A stretch of 64,000 nt of DNA from Streptomyces parvulus (GCF_014648855.1 NZ_BMRX01000021.1:52855-116854), one strand, 5' to 3'. Counted from the first letter of the stretch, positions 24,146 to 32,410 are shown. A program made the numbers and translations. Notes: generated by a model not told the origin, from the letters alone.

Positions 24146-24589
24146 ATGAGCACGCACGACGCAGCCCCCGGGGCCCCTGTCCGCTTCGACACCAAGATCG
24201 CCGTCCTGCTGCGCGAGGACCTGGAGACCTGGCAGCGCCTGAACGTCACCGCCTTCCTCGTCAGCGGCCTGGGCGCGCAGTTCCCCGAGGTGGTCGGGGA
24301 GCCGTACGAGGACGCGGACGCGGTCGGCTACCTGCCGATGTTCCGCCAGCCGGTCCTGGTCTTCGAGGGCACGAAGGAGACGCTGACGAACGCCCACGCG
24401 CGCGTGCTGTCACGGGCCCTGCCCCGCGCCCTGTTCACCTCCGACCTGTTCGCCACGGGCAACGACCGCGACAACCGGGCGGCGGTACGGGCCGTCCCGA
24501 CGGCGGAGCTGGACCTGGTGGGGCTCGCGGTGTACGGGCCGAGGAACGCGGTGGACAAGGTGCTGAAGGGGGCGCGGATGCATCCGTGA
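24146..24589 (+). CDS. DUF2000 family protein
   Basis: 147 residues from ATG 24146. The typical DUF2000 pattern is seen: Phe-Asp-Thr-Lys-Ile-Ala-Val-Leu-Leu-Arg-Glu-Asp-Leu near the start, a central Pro-Val-Leu-Val-Phe-Glu-Gly and a C-terminal Leu-Val-Gly-Leu-Ala-Val-Tyr-Gly-Pro-Arg-Asn-Ala-Val-Asp-Lys. The family has a peptidyl-tRNA-hydrolase-2-like fold but no proven activity. Paired divergently with an AraC regulator, a common combination in bacteria. Confidence 0.82.
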   Translation: MSTHDAAPGAPVRFDTKIAVLLREDLETWQRLNVTAFLVSGLGAQFPEVVGEPYEDADAVGYLPMFRQPVLVFEGTKETLTNAHARVLSRALPRALFTSDLFATGNDRDNRAAVRAVPTAELDLVGLAVYGPRNAVDKVLKGARMHP

Positions 24590-24683
24590 GTCCGCGGGTG
24601 GGGGTGCGCGGACGGGGGGCGTATCGGCGTACGCCCCGTGAGCCCGTACGCCGAGTGAGCCCCATTCGCGCCGTGCGCGCCGC

Positions 24684-25964
24684 TCAGGCGGTGGTCGCGA
24701 CCTCCGCCTTGGCGTCCGCGCTCGCCGCGACCGCCACCTCCGGAGCTTCCGGAGCCTCCGCCGGAAGGCCCCGCATCAGCGCCCAGTACCCGGCCGCCGC
24801 CACCATGCCGACGACCGCGCAGATCCCCCACAGCCACTCGGCGCCCCAGTGGTCGATGACGAAACCGGACATCAGCGGGGCGACGAGCGCGGCGACCGCC
24901 CAGGACATGGTGTACATGCCCTGGTAGCGCCCGCGCCCGTGCACCGGCGAGAAGCGGACGACGAGCCCGGTCTGGGTCGGCGCGTTGACCATCTCGGCGA
25001 GCGTCCACACGCACACGGTGAGCGCGAAGACCCCGACCGACCCGGCGAAGGCGGTGAGCCCGAAGCCGTATCCGGCCAGCAGGGACGAGGCGACGAGCAG
25101 CGGCCGCGGGTCCCGGTGCTCGATGAACCGGGTGACGGGAATCTGGAGTACGACGATCAGGATGCCGTTGACGGCGATCGCCATGCCGAAGTCCGCGGGC
25201 GTGAACCCGGCCTCGCCCATGGCGACCGGCAGCCCCAGATACCCCTGCTGGAAGATCACGGCCACCAGGAACGACAGCCCGACGACGCTCATGAACCGCC
25301 CGTCGCGCAGCACGGTCCCGAGCGACACCGCCGGTTCCTTGCCGAGGACGTCGGGGCCGGCCGGCGCCTCGGGCCGCGACTCGGGCAACTTCACGAAGAC
25401 GAGGACGGCGCACACGAGCGTCATCCCGGCCTCGATCAGGAAGCCCGCGAGATAGCTGACCTCGGCGATGAACCCCGCCGCCATGGAGGAGACCGCGAAA
25501 CCGAGGTTGATGGCCCAGTAGTTGAGCGAGAAGGCCCGGATACGGTCCTCGGGCCGCACGATGTCCGCCATCATCGCCTGCACGGCGGGCCGGGAGGCGT
25601 TGCTGGCCATGCCGACCACGAAGGCGACGGCGGCGATGGCGATCGGGTGGTGCACGAAGCCGAGCACCGCGACGGACAGGGCGGTCGAGGTCTGCGCCAC
25701 CAGCAGGGTGGGCCGCCGCCCGAGCCGGTCGGTCATCACGCCGGCGCCCAGCGAGGACACCACGCCGCCGAGCCCGTGCAGCGCGGCGACCAGGCCGGCG
25801 TAGGAGGCGGAGTAGCCGCGGTCGATGGTCAGGTACAGCGCCATGAAGGTGGCGACGAAGGCGCCGAGGCGGTTGACCAGGGTGCTGGTCCACAGCCACC
25901 AGAACTCTCGGGGGAGCCCGGAGACGGTCTCCCGTCCGGCACGTCTGAGACCGGCGACGGACAT
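24684..25964 (-). CDS. MFS drug/metabolite efflux transporter
   Basis: 426 residues from ATG 25964 (GGGGG 5 nt upstream). Twelve hydrophobic segments are discernible. The MFS signature after TM2 reads Gly-Val-Met-Thr-Asp-Arg-Leu-Gly-Arg-Arg-Pro, and a Tyr-Trp-Ala-Ile-Asn-Leu-Gly motif follows in TM5. The C-terminal ~30 residues are Ala/Glu-rich and cytoplasmic. It resembles MdtH/YxlH-like exporters; the substrate cannot be deduced. Divergent from gpmA. Confidence 0.87.
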   Translation of the reverse strand: MSVAGLRRAGRETVSGLPREFWWLWTSTLVNRLGAFVATFMALYLTIDRGYSASYAGLVAALHGLGGVVSSLGAGVMTDRLGRRPTLLVAQTSTALSVAVLGFVHHPIAIAAVAFVVGMASNASRPAVQAMMADIVRPEDRIRAFSLNYWAINLGFAVSSMAAGFIAEVSYLAGFLIEAGMTLVCAVLVFVKLPESRPEAPAGPDVLGKEPAVSLGTVLRDGRFMSVVGLSFLVAVIFQQGYLGLPVAMGEAGFTPADFGMAIAVNGILIVVLQIPVTRFIEHRDPRPLLVASSLLAGYGFGLTAFAGSVGVFALTVCVWTLAEMVNAPTQTGLVVRFSPVHGRGRYQGMYTMSWAVAALVAPLMSGFVIDHWGAEWLWGICAVVGMVAAAGYWALMRGLPAEAPEAPEVAVAASADAKAEVATTA

Positions 25965-26116
25965 GGGACCCCCGTGGATGTGTAAGCGGCTGGAGCGGCA
26001 GGCACAACTTACGAACCCGGGGGCGCCGGAGGCCACCGGATTAACACTTCCCGTCAACCGTCCGACCGGCGGGCGCCCCGCGCGGGCGGCCGGAGGGTTC
26101 GATTACGCTCGGAGCC

Positions 26117-26878
26117 ATGGCCGACGCACCGTACAAGCTGATCCTCCTCCGCCACGGCGAGAGCGAGTGGAACGAGAAGAACCTGTTCACCGGCTGGGTG
26201 GACGTCAACCTCACCCCCAAGGGCGAGAAGGAGGCGACGCGCGGCGGCGAGCTGCTCAAGGACGCCGGCCTGCTGCCCGACGTGCTGCACACGTCCGTCC
26301 AGAAGCGCGCGATCCGCACGGCCCAGCTCGCGCTGGAGGCCGCCGACCGCCACTGGATCCCGGTCCACCGCCACTGGCGCCTCAACGAGCGCCACTACGG
26401 CGCCCTCCAGGGCAAGGACAAGGCGCAGACCCTCGCGGAGTTCGGCGAGGAGCAGTTCATGCTGTGGCGCCGCTCCTACGACACCCCGCCGCCCCCGCTG
26501 GACCGCGACGCCGAGTACTCCCAGTTCGACGACGCCCGCTACGCGACCCTCCCGCCGGAGCTGCGCCCGCAGACGGAGTGCCTGAAGGACGTCGTCGCCC
26601 GCATGCTGCCGTACTGGTTCGACAGCATCGTCCCCGACCTCCTCACCGGCCGCACGGTCCTGGTCGCCGCCCACGGCAACTCCCTGCGCGCCCTCGTCAA
26701 GCACCTCGACGGCATCTCCGACGCGGACATCGCGGGCCTGAACATCCCGACGGGCATCCCGCTGACCTACGAACTCGACGCCGAGTTCAAGCCCCTCAAC
26801 CCGGGCGGGACGTACCTGGACCCGGACGCGGCCGCGGCGGCGATCGAGGCCGTGAAGAACCAGGGCAAGAAGAAGTAG
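26117..26878 (+). CDS. gpmA: 2,3-bisphosphoglycerate-dependent phosphoglycerate mutase
   Basis: 253 residues, the normal dPGM length. Interconverts 3- and 2-phosphoglycerate in glycolysis via a phosphohistidine. Leu-Arg-His-Gly-Glu-Ser-x-Trp-Asn at residue ~10 carries the phosphorylated His; Glu-Arg-His-Tyr-Gly-Ala-Leu-Gln-Gly and Ala-Ala-His-Gly-Asn-Ser-Leu-Arg hold the substrate Arg and the second His. TACGCT at 26104 ends 7 nt before the ATG. A strong hairpin follows the stop. Confidence 0.95.
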   Translation: MADAPYKLILLRHGESEWNEKNLFTGWVDVNLTPKGEKEATRGGELLKDAGLLPDVLHTSVQKRAIRTAQLALEAADRHWIPVHRHWRLNERHYGALQGKDKAQTLAEFGEEQFMLWRRSYDTPPPPLDRDAEYSQFDDARYATLPPELRPQTECLKDVVARMLPYWFDSIVPDLLTGRTVLVAAHGNSLRALVKHLDGISDADIAGLNIPTGIPLTYELDAEFKPLNPGGTYLDPDAAAAAIEAVKNQGKKK

Positions 26879-26889
26879 CGGACGTGACC

Positions 26890-26928
26890 ACGCCCCCGAC
26901 CTGTGCGAACGGCGCCAGGCGGGGGCGT
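26890..26928 (+). terminator. Rho-independent-type hairpin after gpmA
   Basis: Arms ACGCCCCCG (26890-26898) and CGGGGGCGT (26920-26928), with additional CCTG/CAGG pairing inside; a T-containing tract (TTGGCTCTTGG) follows. Confidence 0.65.
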
Positions 26929-27046
26929 TGGCTCTTGGCCCCCCGGCCCGTGGTTGCCGTGCAGGTCAGCCGATCGAGCGATTGTCGGCCCCGCCGCACC
27001 GCTGTACGTTCTCGCTCACGGGATCGACGCGGTGCAGGGGGAGTGC

Positions 27047-27472
27047 ATGGCTGGATACGGGCGTGCGGACAGTGAGTGGGACGAGCTCGTGGAGGCCGGG
27101 CGCAGGTTTCTCGTCGAGCGGGCCAAGCTGCGCACGACCACGTCGTACACCGAGCTCAACGTCACACTCGCCAGACGTACCGGTTGCCGTGCCTTCGACT
27201 TCGAGCGGGCGGACGAGCGGGCCGCGATGGGGCATCTGCTGGGGTTGATCGTGGAGCGTGATCAGGAGCTCGCGCCCTCGGAACCGCCGGTCATGCTCTC
27301 GGCCCTGGTGATCTACCTGGGTGTCAACGACGCCGGCAGTGGCTTCTATCAGTTGGCAAAGGAACTGGGGCTGCTCCCGATGAGTGCGTCCGCGGACGAG
27401 AAGTCCCGCTTCTGGATCGGGCAGTTGAACCGCCTTTACGAACGACACGGAGCGCGCTCACCCGTGGTCTGA
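27047..27472 (+). CDS. Hypothetical protein
   Basis: 141 residues. ATG 27047 has GGGGGAG 3 nt upstream, deciding against earlier in-frame codons. The sequence is mostly helical, begins Met-Ala-Gly-Tyr-Gly-Arg-Ala and carries a central Phe-Asp-Phe-Glu-Arg-Ala-Asp-Glu-Arg-Ala-Ala-Met-Gly-His-Leu-Leu. No signal peptide or membrane segment is present. I do not recognise a domain. Its codon use is less GC-extreme than neighbouring core genes. Its 3' end overlaps the opposite gene at 27458 by 15 nt. The two together look like a small accessory insertion between gpmA and the DUF1905 gene. Confidence 0.65.
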   Translation: MAGYGRADSEWDELVEAGRRFLVERAKLRTTTSYTELNVTLARRTGCRAFDFERADERAAMGHLLGLIVERDQELAPSEPPVMLSALVIYLGVNDAGSGFYQLAKELGLLPMSASADEKSRFWIGQLNRLYERHGARSPVV

Positions 27473-27871
27473 GCTGTACGGGACGACCACGATCTGTACG
27501 TCGTCCTCGTAGATCACCCGCCCCGGATCCGCCGAACGCAGGGACCGGCATGCGACGCCGTGGGCGCGAAGGATCTCCAGGTAGCCGGGGACACGAGCGA
27601 GGAGATGGGCGGCCGACGGCTTGAACCACGCCGCCGCTCCGGGGTTGATCTCGTCGTCGTAGACGGTGGGGTCGACCGTTGAGGGGTCGGTGTAGGCGGC
27701 GTCGTACCAAGTGTTGTTGCTGCGGCGGAAGGCCTCCTGCTCGTCCGAGAGCCTTCCCGCCCGGGCCAGGTTGTTCACGAGCCCGAAAAGACCGGTGAAA
27801 TGGCCTCGGCTGTTCCGGTGCGGTGACTGGAAGCGTACGTACTGCGCGGCTCCGCCGTCGGTCATCCCCAT
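27458..27871 (-). CDS. Hypothetical protein
   Basis: 137 residues from ATG 27871 (ATG 27865 possible). Notable features are Arg-Phe-Gln-Ser-Pro, Gly-Leu-Phe-Gly-Leu-Val-Asn-Asn-Leu-Ala, Asn-Asn-Thr-Trp-Tyr-Asp and a late Trp-Phe-Lys, with a hydrophobic C-terminal strand. No known domain, signal or membrane segment is visible. It is convergent and overlapping with the preceding gene. Similar short proteins occur in many Streptomyces, by my recollection, but no function is established. Confidence 0.6.
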   Translation of the reverse strand: MGMTDGGAAQYVRFQSPHRNSRGHFTGLFGLVNNLARAGRLSDEQEAFRRSNNTWYDAAYTDPSTVDPTVYDDEINPGAAAWFKPSAAHLLARVPGYLEILRAHGVACRSLRSADPGRVIYEDDVQIVVVPYSSDHG

Positions 27872-27932
27872 CGGGGCATCTTCCCACTGGGCGTGATGAC
27901 TTGGTGGAGCGCGTCCAGGGGCCGGCGCTGCT

Positions 27933-28202
27933 TCAGCTCCCCACCCGCTCCACCAACCGCACCGTCACCTCATCCCCCTCCCCCTTCCCGATCGCCCTGC
28001 GCACCTCCGCCTTCACCGGCAGTTTGTGGGTGCCGTCGCCCAGGGCCATGAAGGAGCTCTGGAAGGGGTGGCCGTCGATGGTGCCGCGGACCTTGACCAG
28101 GCCGTGGGTGCCGAAGAAGGCCGCCGACTCGGGCCAGACGACGTAGGTCCAGCCGCCCTTGGCGGGGCTCTTGCGCAGGGTTGCCGTGAACTGCTTGTTC
28201 AT
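27933..28202 (-). CDS. DUF1905 domain protein
   Basis: 89 residues. A single small beta-barrel domain: Phe-Thr-Ala-Thr-Leu, Gly-Gly-Trp-Thr-Tyr-Val, Val-Lys-Val-Arg-Gly-Thr-Ile-Asp-Gly-His-Pro-Phe, Lys-Leu-Pro-Val-Lys, Arg-Arg-Ala-Ile-Gly-Lys-Gly-Glu-Gly-Asp-Glu-Val-x-Val. This is the standard DUF1905 pattern, often a stand-alone protein or fused to a YdeI-type helical domain. Function unknown. Start ATG 28202. Confidence 0.85.
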   Translation of the reverse strand: MNKQFTATLRKSPAKGGWTYVVWPESAAFFGTHGLVKVRGTIDGHPFQSSFMALGDGTHKLPVKAEVRRAIGKGEGDEVTVRLVERVGS

Positions 28203-28281
28203 GGTGCGTACCGCCCGTTCGGGAGTGCCTGGTGGTTCGATCTCACCAGGTAGGACGGGAACCGGCCGCCGAACTCATCGG

Positions 28282-29151
28282 TCAGGCCGGTTCCACCGGC
28301 AGCCACAGCTCGCACGTCGCCGTCGTGAAATCCTCCGCGCGGTCCAGGATCGCCACGATCGACGGGCCGGGGCGCAGGCGCCAGGGGTTGGAGGGGAACC
28401 ACTCCGAGGCCGTCGCCGCCCAGGCGGTCTGGAGGGCTTCCGGGTGGGGGCCCGACGTGCGGAAGACCGCCCACAGGCCGGCCGGGACCTCGATGGCGTC
28501 GAGGTCGTCGGGGGCCGGGGTGTCCCCGGTGACCGCGACGCCGTGCAGGTAGGTGAGGTCGGTGCCCTCCGCGCTGTCGGGGGCGAGGTCGTCGCAGACC
28601 TGGAGGAGGCCCGCGGGGTCGGTGTCGCCCAGGGACTTCAGGCGGGCGTGCTCCTGGCGCGGCAGGGACGCGATGTGCTCCTGAATGTGCGGGTTGACGC
28701 CCTCGTGGATCAGGGGGACGCGGGTCGCGTGTCCGATCAGGCGGAAGGCGGGGCGGTCGGCGAAACGGGTGTCCATGGGGGTGCTCCCTTCGACGGTCAG
28801 GCGGAACCTGAGCTGCGGTTGCGACTGAAGGGGGCCTCCGGCACGGCGTACCTCGCGCGGGGCGGCGCCGTGTACCGAGCGGAACGCGCGACCGAACGCC
28901 TCGGTCGACCCGTATCCGTGCCGGACCGCGATGCTCAGCAGGTCGTCCTCGCCCCGTACGACGTCGGCCGCGGCGACGGTCATGCGGCGCCGGCGGACGT
29001 ACTCCGACAGCGGCATGCCCGCCAGCGACGAGAACATCCGGCGCAGGTGGTACTCGGTCGTGCCGAGCGTCCCGGCCAGTGCGGGGACGTCGAGTTCCTC
29101 GGTGAGGTGCTCCTCGACGAGGTCGACCAGGCGGTTGAGTGCCGAGATCAC
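28282..29151 (-). CDS. AraC-family regulator with GyrI-like effector domain
   Basis: 289 residues. N-terminal AraC double HTH (~residues 1-105: Leu-Thr-Glu-Glu-Leu-Asp-Val-Pro-Ala-Leu-Ala, Tyr-His-Leu-Arg-Arg-Met-Phe, Tyr-Gly-Ser-Thr-Glu-Ala-Phe-Gly-Arg-Ala-Phe), followed by a GyrI-like / SOUL-type small-molecule binding domain (~120-289, with Gly-Leu-Trp-Ala-Val-Phe and Glu-Leu-Trp-Leu-Pro-Val). This architecture is found in Rob/TipA-like multidrug sensors. The likely ligand is a hydrophobic or cationic small molecule. Genes on either side are on the same strand but separated by 79-85 nt. Confidence 0.87.
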   Translation of the reverse strand: MISALNRLVDLVEEHLTEELDVPALAGTLGTTEYHLRRMFSSLAGMPLSEYVRRRRMTVAAADVVRGEDDLLSIAVRHGYGSTEAFGRAFRSVHGAAPREVRRAGGPLQSQPQLRFRLTVEGSTPMDTRFADRPAFRLIGHATRVPLIHEGVNPHIQEHIASLPRQEHARLKSLGDTDPAGLLQVCDDLAPDSAEGTDLTYLHGVAVTGDTPAPDDLDAIEVPAGLWAVFRTSGPHPEALQTAWAATASEWFPSNPWRLRPGPSIVAILDRAEDFTTATCELWLPVEPA

Positions 29152-29236
29152 GGGGCCTCCCTTCCTGCGTCAACCGTGGCAGGGCGCCACACCGCGGCGC
29201 CCGATCATTGTGGTCCGGTTCGATCGGGCGCCCGGC

Positions 29237-30541
29237 TCACCCGGGTACGGCGGGCTGGTCGGGCCATGTGAAGGCGTAGCGCGGGTCGCCGCCGCGGGTC
29301 AGGCGTACGAAGCGCAGGAGCTCGCGGACGATGCCCGCGTTGCCCATGGCCCAGCCCACGCGCGGTTCGAGCGCGCTCGGGGTGGCCCGGTGCTCGACGT
29401 TGGACCAGCGGGCGCCGTCCGCGTCCCGGGTCGCGCGGGCGGCCAGGTCCGTCGCCAGGAGGTGGGCGAAGCCCTCCGGGGCGTACGGGTCAAGCCCCTC
29501 GGCGACGCGGTCGCAGGCCAGGGCGAGGACGCCCGCGGTGCCGCAGCAGCGGCCGTTGTTGTCCCAGAAGCCGGGGCGCAGCCGGCGGGGGAGTCCGGAG
29601 TGGGTGACCGTGTGCCAGCAGCGGTCGGCGAGGGCGGACCAGGCGGGGTCGGCGGTGACGTCCCGCAGCTGCCGGAAGGCCTGCGCGTCGCCGGCCGGGC
29701 CGTGGCACCAGCCGTAGCTGAAGGGCTCGATCAGGTCGGGGAGGTACTGCGGGGTGGAGTGCCGGACCAGCAAGCCTCGACCCGGACGCGTCCCGTCGGT
29801 CTCCCCGCCGCCGTCCGTTTCCGGCTCGGCCCGCGCCACGAAGTCCGCCGCGCCCGCCAGCGCCAGCTCCGTCAGGTCCGCACGGCCGGTGTCCGCGCCC
29901 ACCCTGGCCAGCGCCAGGGCGATGCCGAGCGAGCCGTGCGAGACGTGGTGCAGCCGGGCCTCGGTGTCCGGGCGGTGGGCCCACTGGACGCCGTCGGGGG
30001 TGGGCTCGGCGGTGCGCAGGTACGGCTCCATGGCCAGTACGGCGAGGTCCTCGTCCCCGGCGAGCAGTGCCCCGAGACCGATCCCCGCGTTGCCGCCCAT
30101 CAGCTCGAAGAGCGCGCCCCAGCGCGTTCCGTCGAAGCGGGACCGGACGAGGGCCAGCGCGCGGTCGGCCGCCGCGCCGGACGCCGCGTCGCCGAGCTGC
30201 TCCTGCACGGTCCGCAGGACGAGCGCGAGCCCGGTGCGGCCGAAGTACAGGGAGTCGTCCTCGATGTCCTCGACGCGGTGCGCGAGGGAGCGGGCCGCGC
30301 GCAGGGCGGTGTCGGCGTAGGCGTCGTCGCCGAAGTGCCGCCACGCCTCCAGGAGTACGGGGACGGTGCCGGCGGTCCCGAAGTAGAGCATCGGCTCCGA
30401 GTCGTCGTCCGAGGGGCGGTCCGGCCAGGCGAGGCCGCCGTCGGGCGCCTCCCGGGCCGTACCGATCAGCCAGCGCAGCGCCTCCGCCGCGAGTTCCTCG
30501 ACCTCGTCCACCGTCACGGTCGTGCCCCCGGTCGCCGTCAT
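29237..30541 (-). CDS. Stand-alone LanC-like cyclase-fold protein with CCG zinc motif
   Basis: 434 residues from ATG 30541. An alpha/alpha toroid is indicated by repeated Gly-x-x-Gly helical hairpins (Gly-Thr-Ala-Gly-Thr, Gly-Arg-Thr-Gly-Leu, Gly-Asn-Ala-Gly-Ile, His-Gly-Ser-Leu-Gly, Gly-Asn-Ala-Gly-Ile). Zinc ligands are expected at Cys279 in Tyr-Gly-Trp-Cys-His-Gly and Cys332-Cys333 in Cys-Cys-Gly-Thr-Ala-Gly. Most LanC enzymes have Cys-His-Gly at the second site; the Cys-Cys-Gly form is known from promiscuous class II cyclase domains. LanC proteins add cysteine thiols to dehydrated Ser/Thr. No dehydratase gene is nearby, so it may act on another substrate or be a LanCL-type protein. A cysteine-rich peptide gene lies 600 nt upstream on the same strand. 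Confidence 0.82.
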   Translation of the reverse strand: MTATGGTTVTVDEVEELAAEALRWLIGTAREAPDGGLAWPDRPSDDDSEPMLYFGTAGTVPVLLEAWRHFGDDAYADTALRAARSLAHRVEDIEDDSLYFGRTGLALVLRTVQEQLGDAASGAAADRALALVRSRFDGTRWGALFELMGGNAGIGLGALLAGDEDLAVLAMEPYLRTAEPTPDGVQWAHRPDTEARLHHVSHGSLGIALALARVGADTGRADLTELALAGAADFVARAEPETDGGGETDGTRPGRGLLVRHSTPQYLPDLIEPFSYGWCHGPAGDAQAFRQLRDVTADPAWSALADRCWHTVTHSGLPRRLRPGFWDNNGRCCGTAGVLALACDRVAEGLDPYAPEGFAHLLATDLAARATRDADGARWSNVEHRATPSALEPRVGWAMGNAGIVRELLRFVRLTRGGDPRYAFTWPDQPAVPG

Positions 30542-30591
30542 GCGGCCACTCTGCCATCCGCCGACGGACGGGCCCAGGGGCTCGGTCGCGG

Positions 30592-30951
30592 TCAGCTCGC
30601 CGCGCTGAGGCGCCCCCGGCTGCCCTGGTCGCCGCGGCGGCCGCGCAGGCCGCGCCACACCGCACCCAGTGCCAGCGACTGGACCAGGGCCGAGACGACG
30701 ATGCCGCCGATGAAGAACCACGCGGGCGCGTCGCCGCCCCAGCCGTCCTCGCCGAGCCAGGCCACGAAACCGAAGGCCGGGAAGGTGAACAGCGCGGGCC
30801 AGACCCAGATCAGGGACGCGTCCGGGTTGGTCGCGAACAGCGGCTCCGCCGCGGCCACGGCCATCGCGCCGCCGACCAGGCCGAGGTAGATCCCCGAGAC
30901 GCGGTTGGCGACGGCGAGGCGGGCGAAGGTGCGTATCGGGCTGCTCTTCAT
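30592..30951 (-). CDS. SCO4225-family small membrane protein
   Basis: 119 residues from ATG 30951. Three or four hydrophobic segments (~18-38, 50-68, 80-103) and a basic Gly/Arg-rich tail. It matches, by recalled annotation and by position shortly before phoU, the SCO4225 family of Streptomyces membrane proteins. The acidic loop Gly-Glu-Asp-Gly-Trp-Gly-Gly-Asp-Ala-Pro lies between two helices. A 16-bp palindrome is found 80 nt upstream of the start. It ends 50 nt before the LanC-like gene and could be cotranscribed with it. Function unknown. Confidence 0.75.
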   Translation of the reverse strand: MKSSPIRTFARLAVANRVSGIYLGLVGGAMAVAAAEPLFATNPDASLIWVWPALFTFPAFGFVAWLGEDGWGGDAPAWFFIGGIVVSALVQSLALGAVWRGLRGRRGDQGSRGRLSAAS

Positions 30952-31030
30952 GGGGTCTCGATCTCCCGAGGTCGTCTGCGGCTGCGTCTTCTTCCTGTGT
31001 CCAGGGTCTGACGCGGACGGCTCGGGAGCC

Positions 31031-31046
31031 TGAGTACCCGTACTCA
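31031..31046. promoter_or_regulatory. Palindrome TGAGTACCCGTACTCA
   Basis: Perfect 7-bp inverted repeat with a two-base centre, 80-95 nt upstream (minus strand) of the SCO4225-family gene start. Probably an operator for a dimeric regulator; the protein is unknown. Confidence 0.5.
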
Positions 31047-31128
31047 AGTCGAACGGCGCGGCACCCATGAGGAGTGCGGGCGGCCCGGCTGACGTCCCGG
31101 AGCCGCCCCGCACCTCACCGCCGCCCCG

Positions 31129-31284
31129 TCAGCCGCACTGGCAGGGGTTGCCCGACTGGCAGCCGCAGCCGCAGCCCGAACCGCAGCCGCAGGCGGCGAC
31201 CAGGGGCAGCGCGCGGATCTCGGTGGGCTGCTCGGTGGGGCGCTCCTGGGCGGGGTCGGGCCTCGTGCCGGTGGAGTCGGCCAT
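31129..31284 (-). CDS. 51-residue cysteine-rich peptide
   Basis: ATG 31284 has a textbook GGAGGA ribosome site 3-4 nt upstream, strong support for translation; the longer frame to 31368 is not needed. The N-terminal half is polar (Asp-Ser-Thr-Gly-Thr-Arg-Pro ... Pro-Thr-Glu-Ile-Arg-Ala-Leu-Pro-Leu-Val). The C-terminal 20 residues hold seven cysteines in a CGCGSGCGCGC...CQCG pattern. The split into a leader-like part and a Cys/Gly core, plus a LanC-like gene on the same strand, suggests a ribosomally made modified peptide. But only two serines and no threonine lie in the core, so conventional lanthionine rings are limited. A metallothionein-like metal scavenger is the main alternative. Confidence 0.7.
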   Translation of the reverse strand: MADSTGTRPDPAQERPTEQPTEIRALPLVAACGCGSGCGCGCQSGNPCQCG

Positions 31285-31481
31285 GGTTCCTCCTGGAAGC
31301 CGGTGCCTGCCTCCGTCCGGAGGCCGGTGTCCGCCTCCATTGCACGCCCCGGGCGGCCGTCGCATCAACGGCGCATTGGGGCACCACCGCGCGCCCCGGC
31401 CCGTAGAGCCCGTACGCTCCCCAGCCCCGGCCGGGAGAGCCCGTACGTCCCCGCGCCCCGGACCCCGTGCTCCCGCGCGGG

Positions 31482-32174
31482 TCAGGCGCCCTCGACCTGC
31501 GTGGTCGGCTGGATGTTGTCCGACTGGAGGTCGTCGGCGTGCTCCCCGGTGACCAGGTAGACGACGCGCTTGGCGACGGCGACGGCGTGGTCGGCGTAGC
31601 GCTCGTAGTAGCGGCCGAGCAGCGTGACGTCCACGGCGGTCTCGATGCCGTGCTTCCAGCGGTCGTCCATCAGGTGCTGGAAGAGGGTGCGGTGGAGGAG
31701 GTCCATCGCGTCGTCGTCCTGCTCCAGCTGGAGGGCGAGGTCGACGTCCTTGGTGATGATGACCTCGGCGGCCTTGGCCATCAGGCGCTGCGCGAGCTGC
31801 CCCATCTCCAGGATGGTCGCGTGCAGGTCGTGCGGGACGGCGCGGTCCGGGTAGCGCAGCCGGGCCAGCTTGGCCACGTGCTGGGCCAGGTCGCCCGAGC
31901 GCTCCAGGTCGGCGGACATCCGCAGCGAGGTCACCACGATCCGCAGGTCCGTCGCCACCGGCTGCTGCCGGGCCAGCAGGGTTATCGCCCGGGCCTCCAG
32001 CTCGTGCTGGAGTTCGTCGACCCGCTGGTCGGCCTCGATGACGGCCTCGGCCAGCTTCAGGTCGGAGTCGAGGATCGCGGTCGTGGCGCGTCCGATCGCC
32101 GACCCGACCAGCCGGGCCATCTCCACCAGACCGTCACCGATCGAATCAAGTTCCTCGTGGTACGCGTCCCGCAT
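31482..32174 (-). CDS. phoU: Phosphate signalling protein PhoU
   Basis: 230 residues. Two tandem PhoU three-helix-bundle domains (~10-110 and ~115-220), each with a metal-binding Glu/Asp-rich helix (Val-Ile-Glu-Ala-Asp-Gln-Arg-Val-Asp-Glu and Gln-Leu-Glu-Gln-Asp-Asp-Ala-Met-Asp). PhoU damps phosphate starvation signalling by the sensor kinase. The C-terminal ~15 residues are disordered. It is divergent from phoR-phoP, with PHO boxes between, so expression is expected to rise under phosphate limitation. S. coelicolor has the same arrangement. Confidence 0.95.
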   Translation of the reverse strand: MRDAYHEELDSIGDGLVEMARLVGSAIGRATTAILDSDLKLAEAVIEADQRVDELQHELEARAITLLARQQPVATDLRIVVTSLRMSADLERSGDLAQHVAKLARLRYPDRAVPHDLHATILEMGQLAQRLMAKAAEVIITKDVDLALQLEQDDDAMDLLHRTLFQHLMDDRWKHGIETAVDVTLLGRYYERYADHAVAVAKRVVYLVTGEHADDLQSDNIQPTTQVEGA

Positions 32175-32304
32175 CAGGGTTCCCTCTCGTACGTCCGTTT
32201 AGGGGGCTCAAAGAACTGGCTCGCACCGTGCTCGCACCGGCTCGCACCCCTCGCCGTGCCCCCACGCTTACACGTTCCGGCCTGTACGCGTCCGTTTCCG
32301 GCAC

Positions 32305-32337
32305 CACAAATGAACCGACACTGGCTCCAAGGTGAAC
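32305..32337 (-). promoter_or_regulatory. PHO box (three 11-bp direct repeat units)
   Basis: Read on the minus strand the units are GTTCACCTTGG, AGCCAGTGTCG and GTTCATTTGTG, contiguous over 33 bp. Units 1 and 3 follow the PhoP consensus GTTCACC; the middle one is degenerate, as is usual. It sits between phoU and phoR and probably activates both directions when PhoP is phosphorylated. Confidence 0.88.
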
Positions 32338-32410
32338 TCTGGGCGACGAGTGTTCGAGGTCGCACCCCGATGGCTGGGGCGGGGACGTACGGCATGCCTA
32401 ACCTGGAGAC

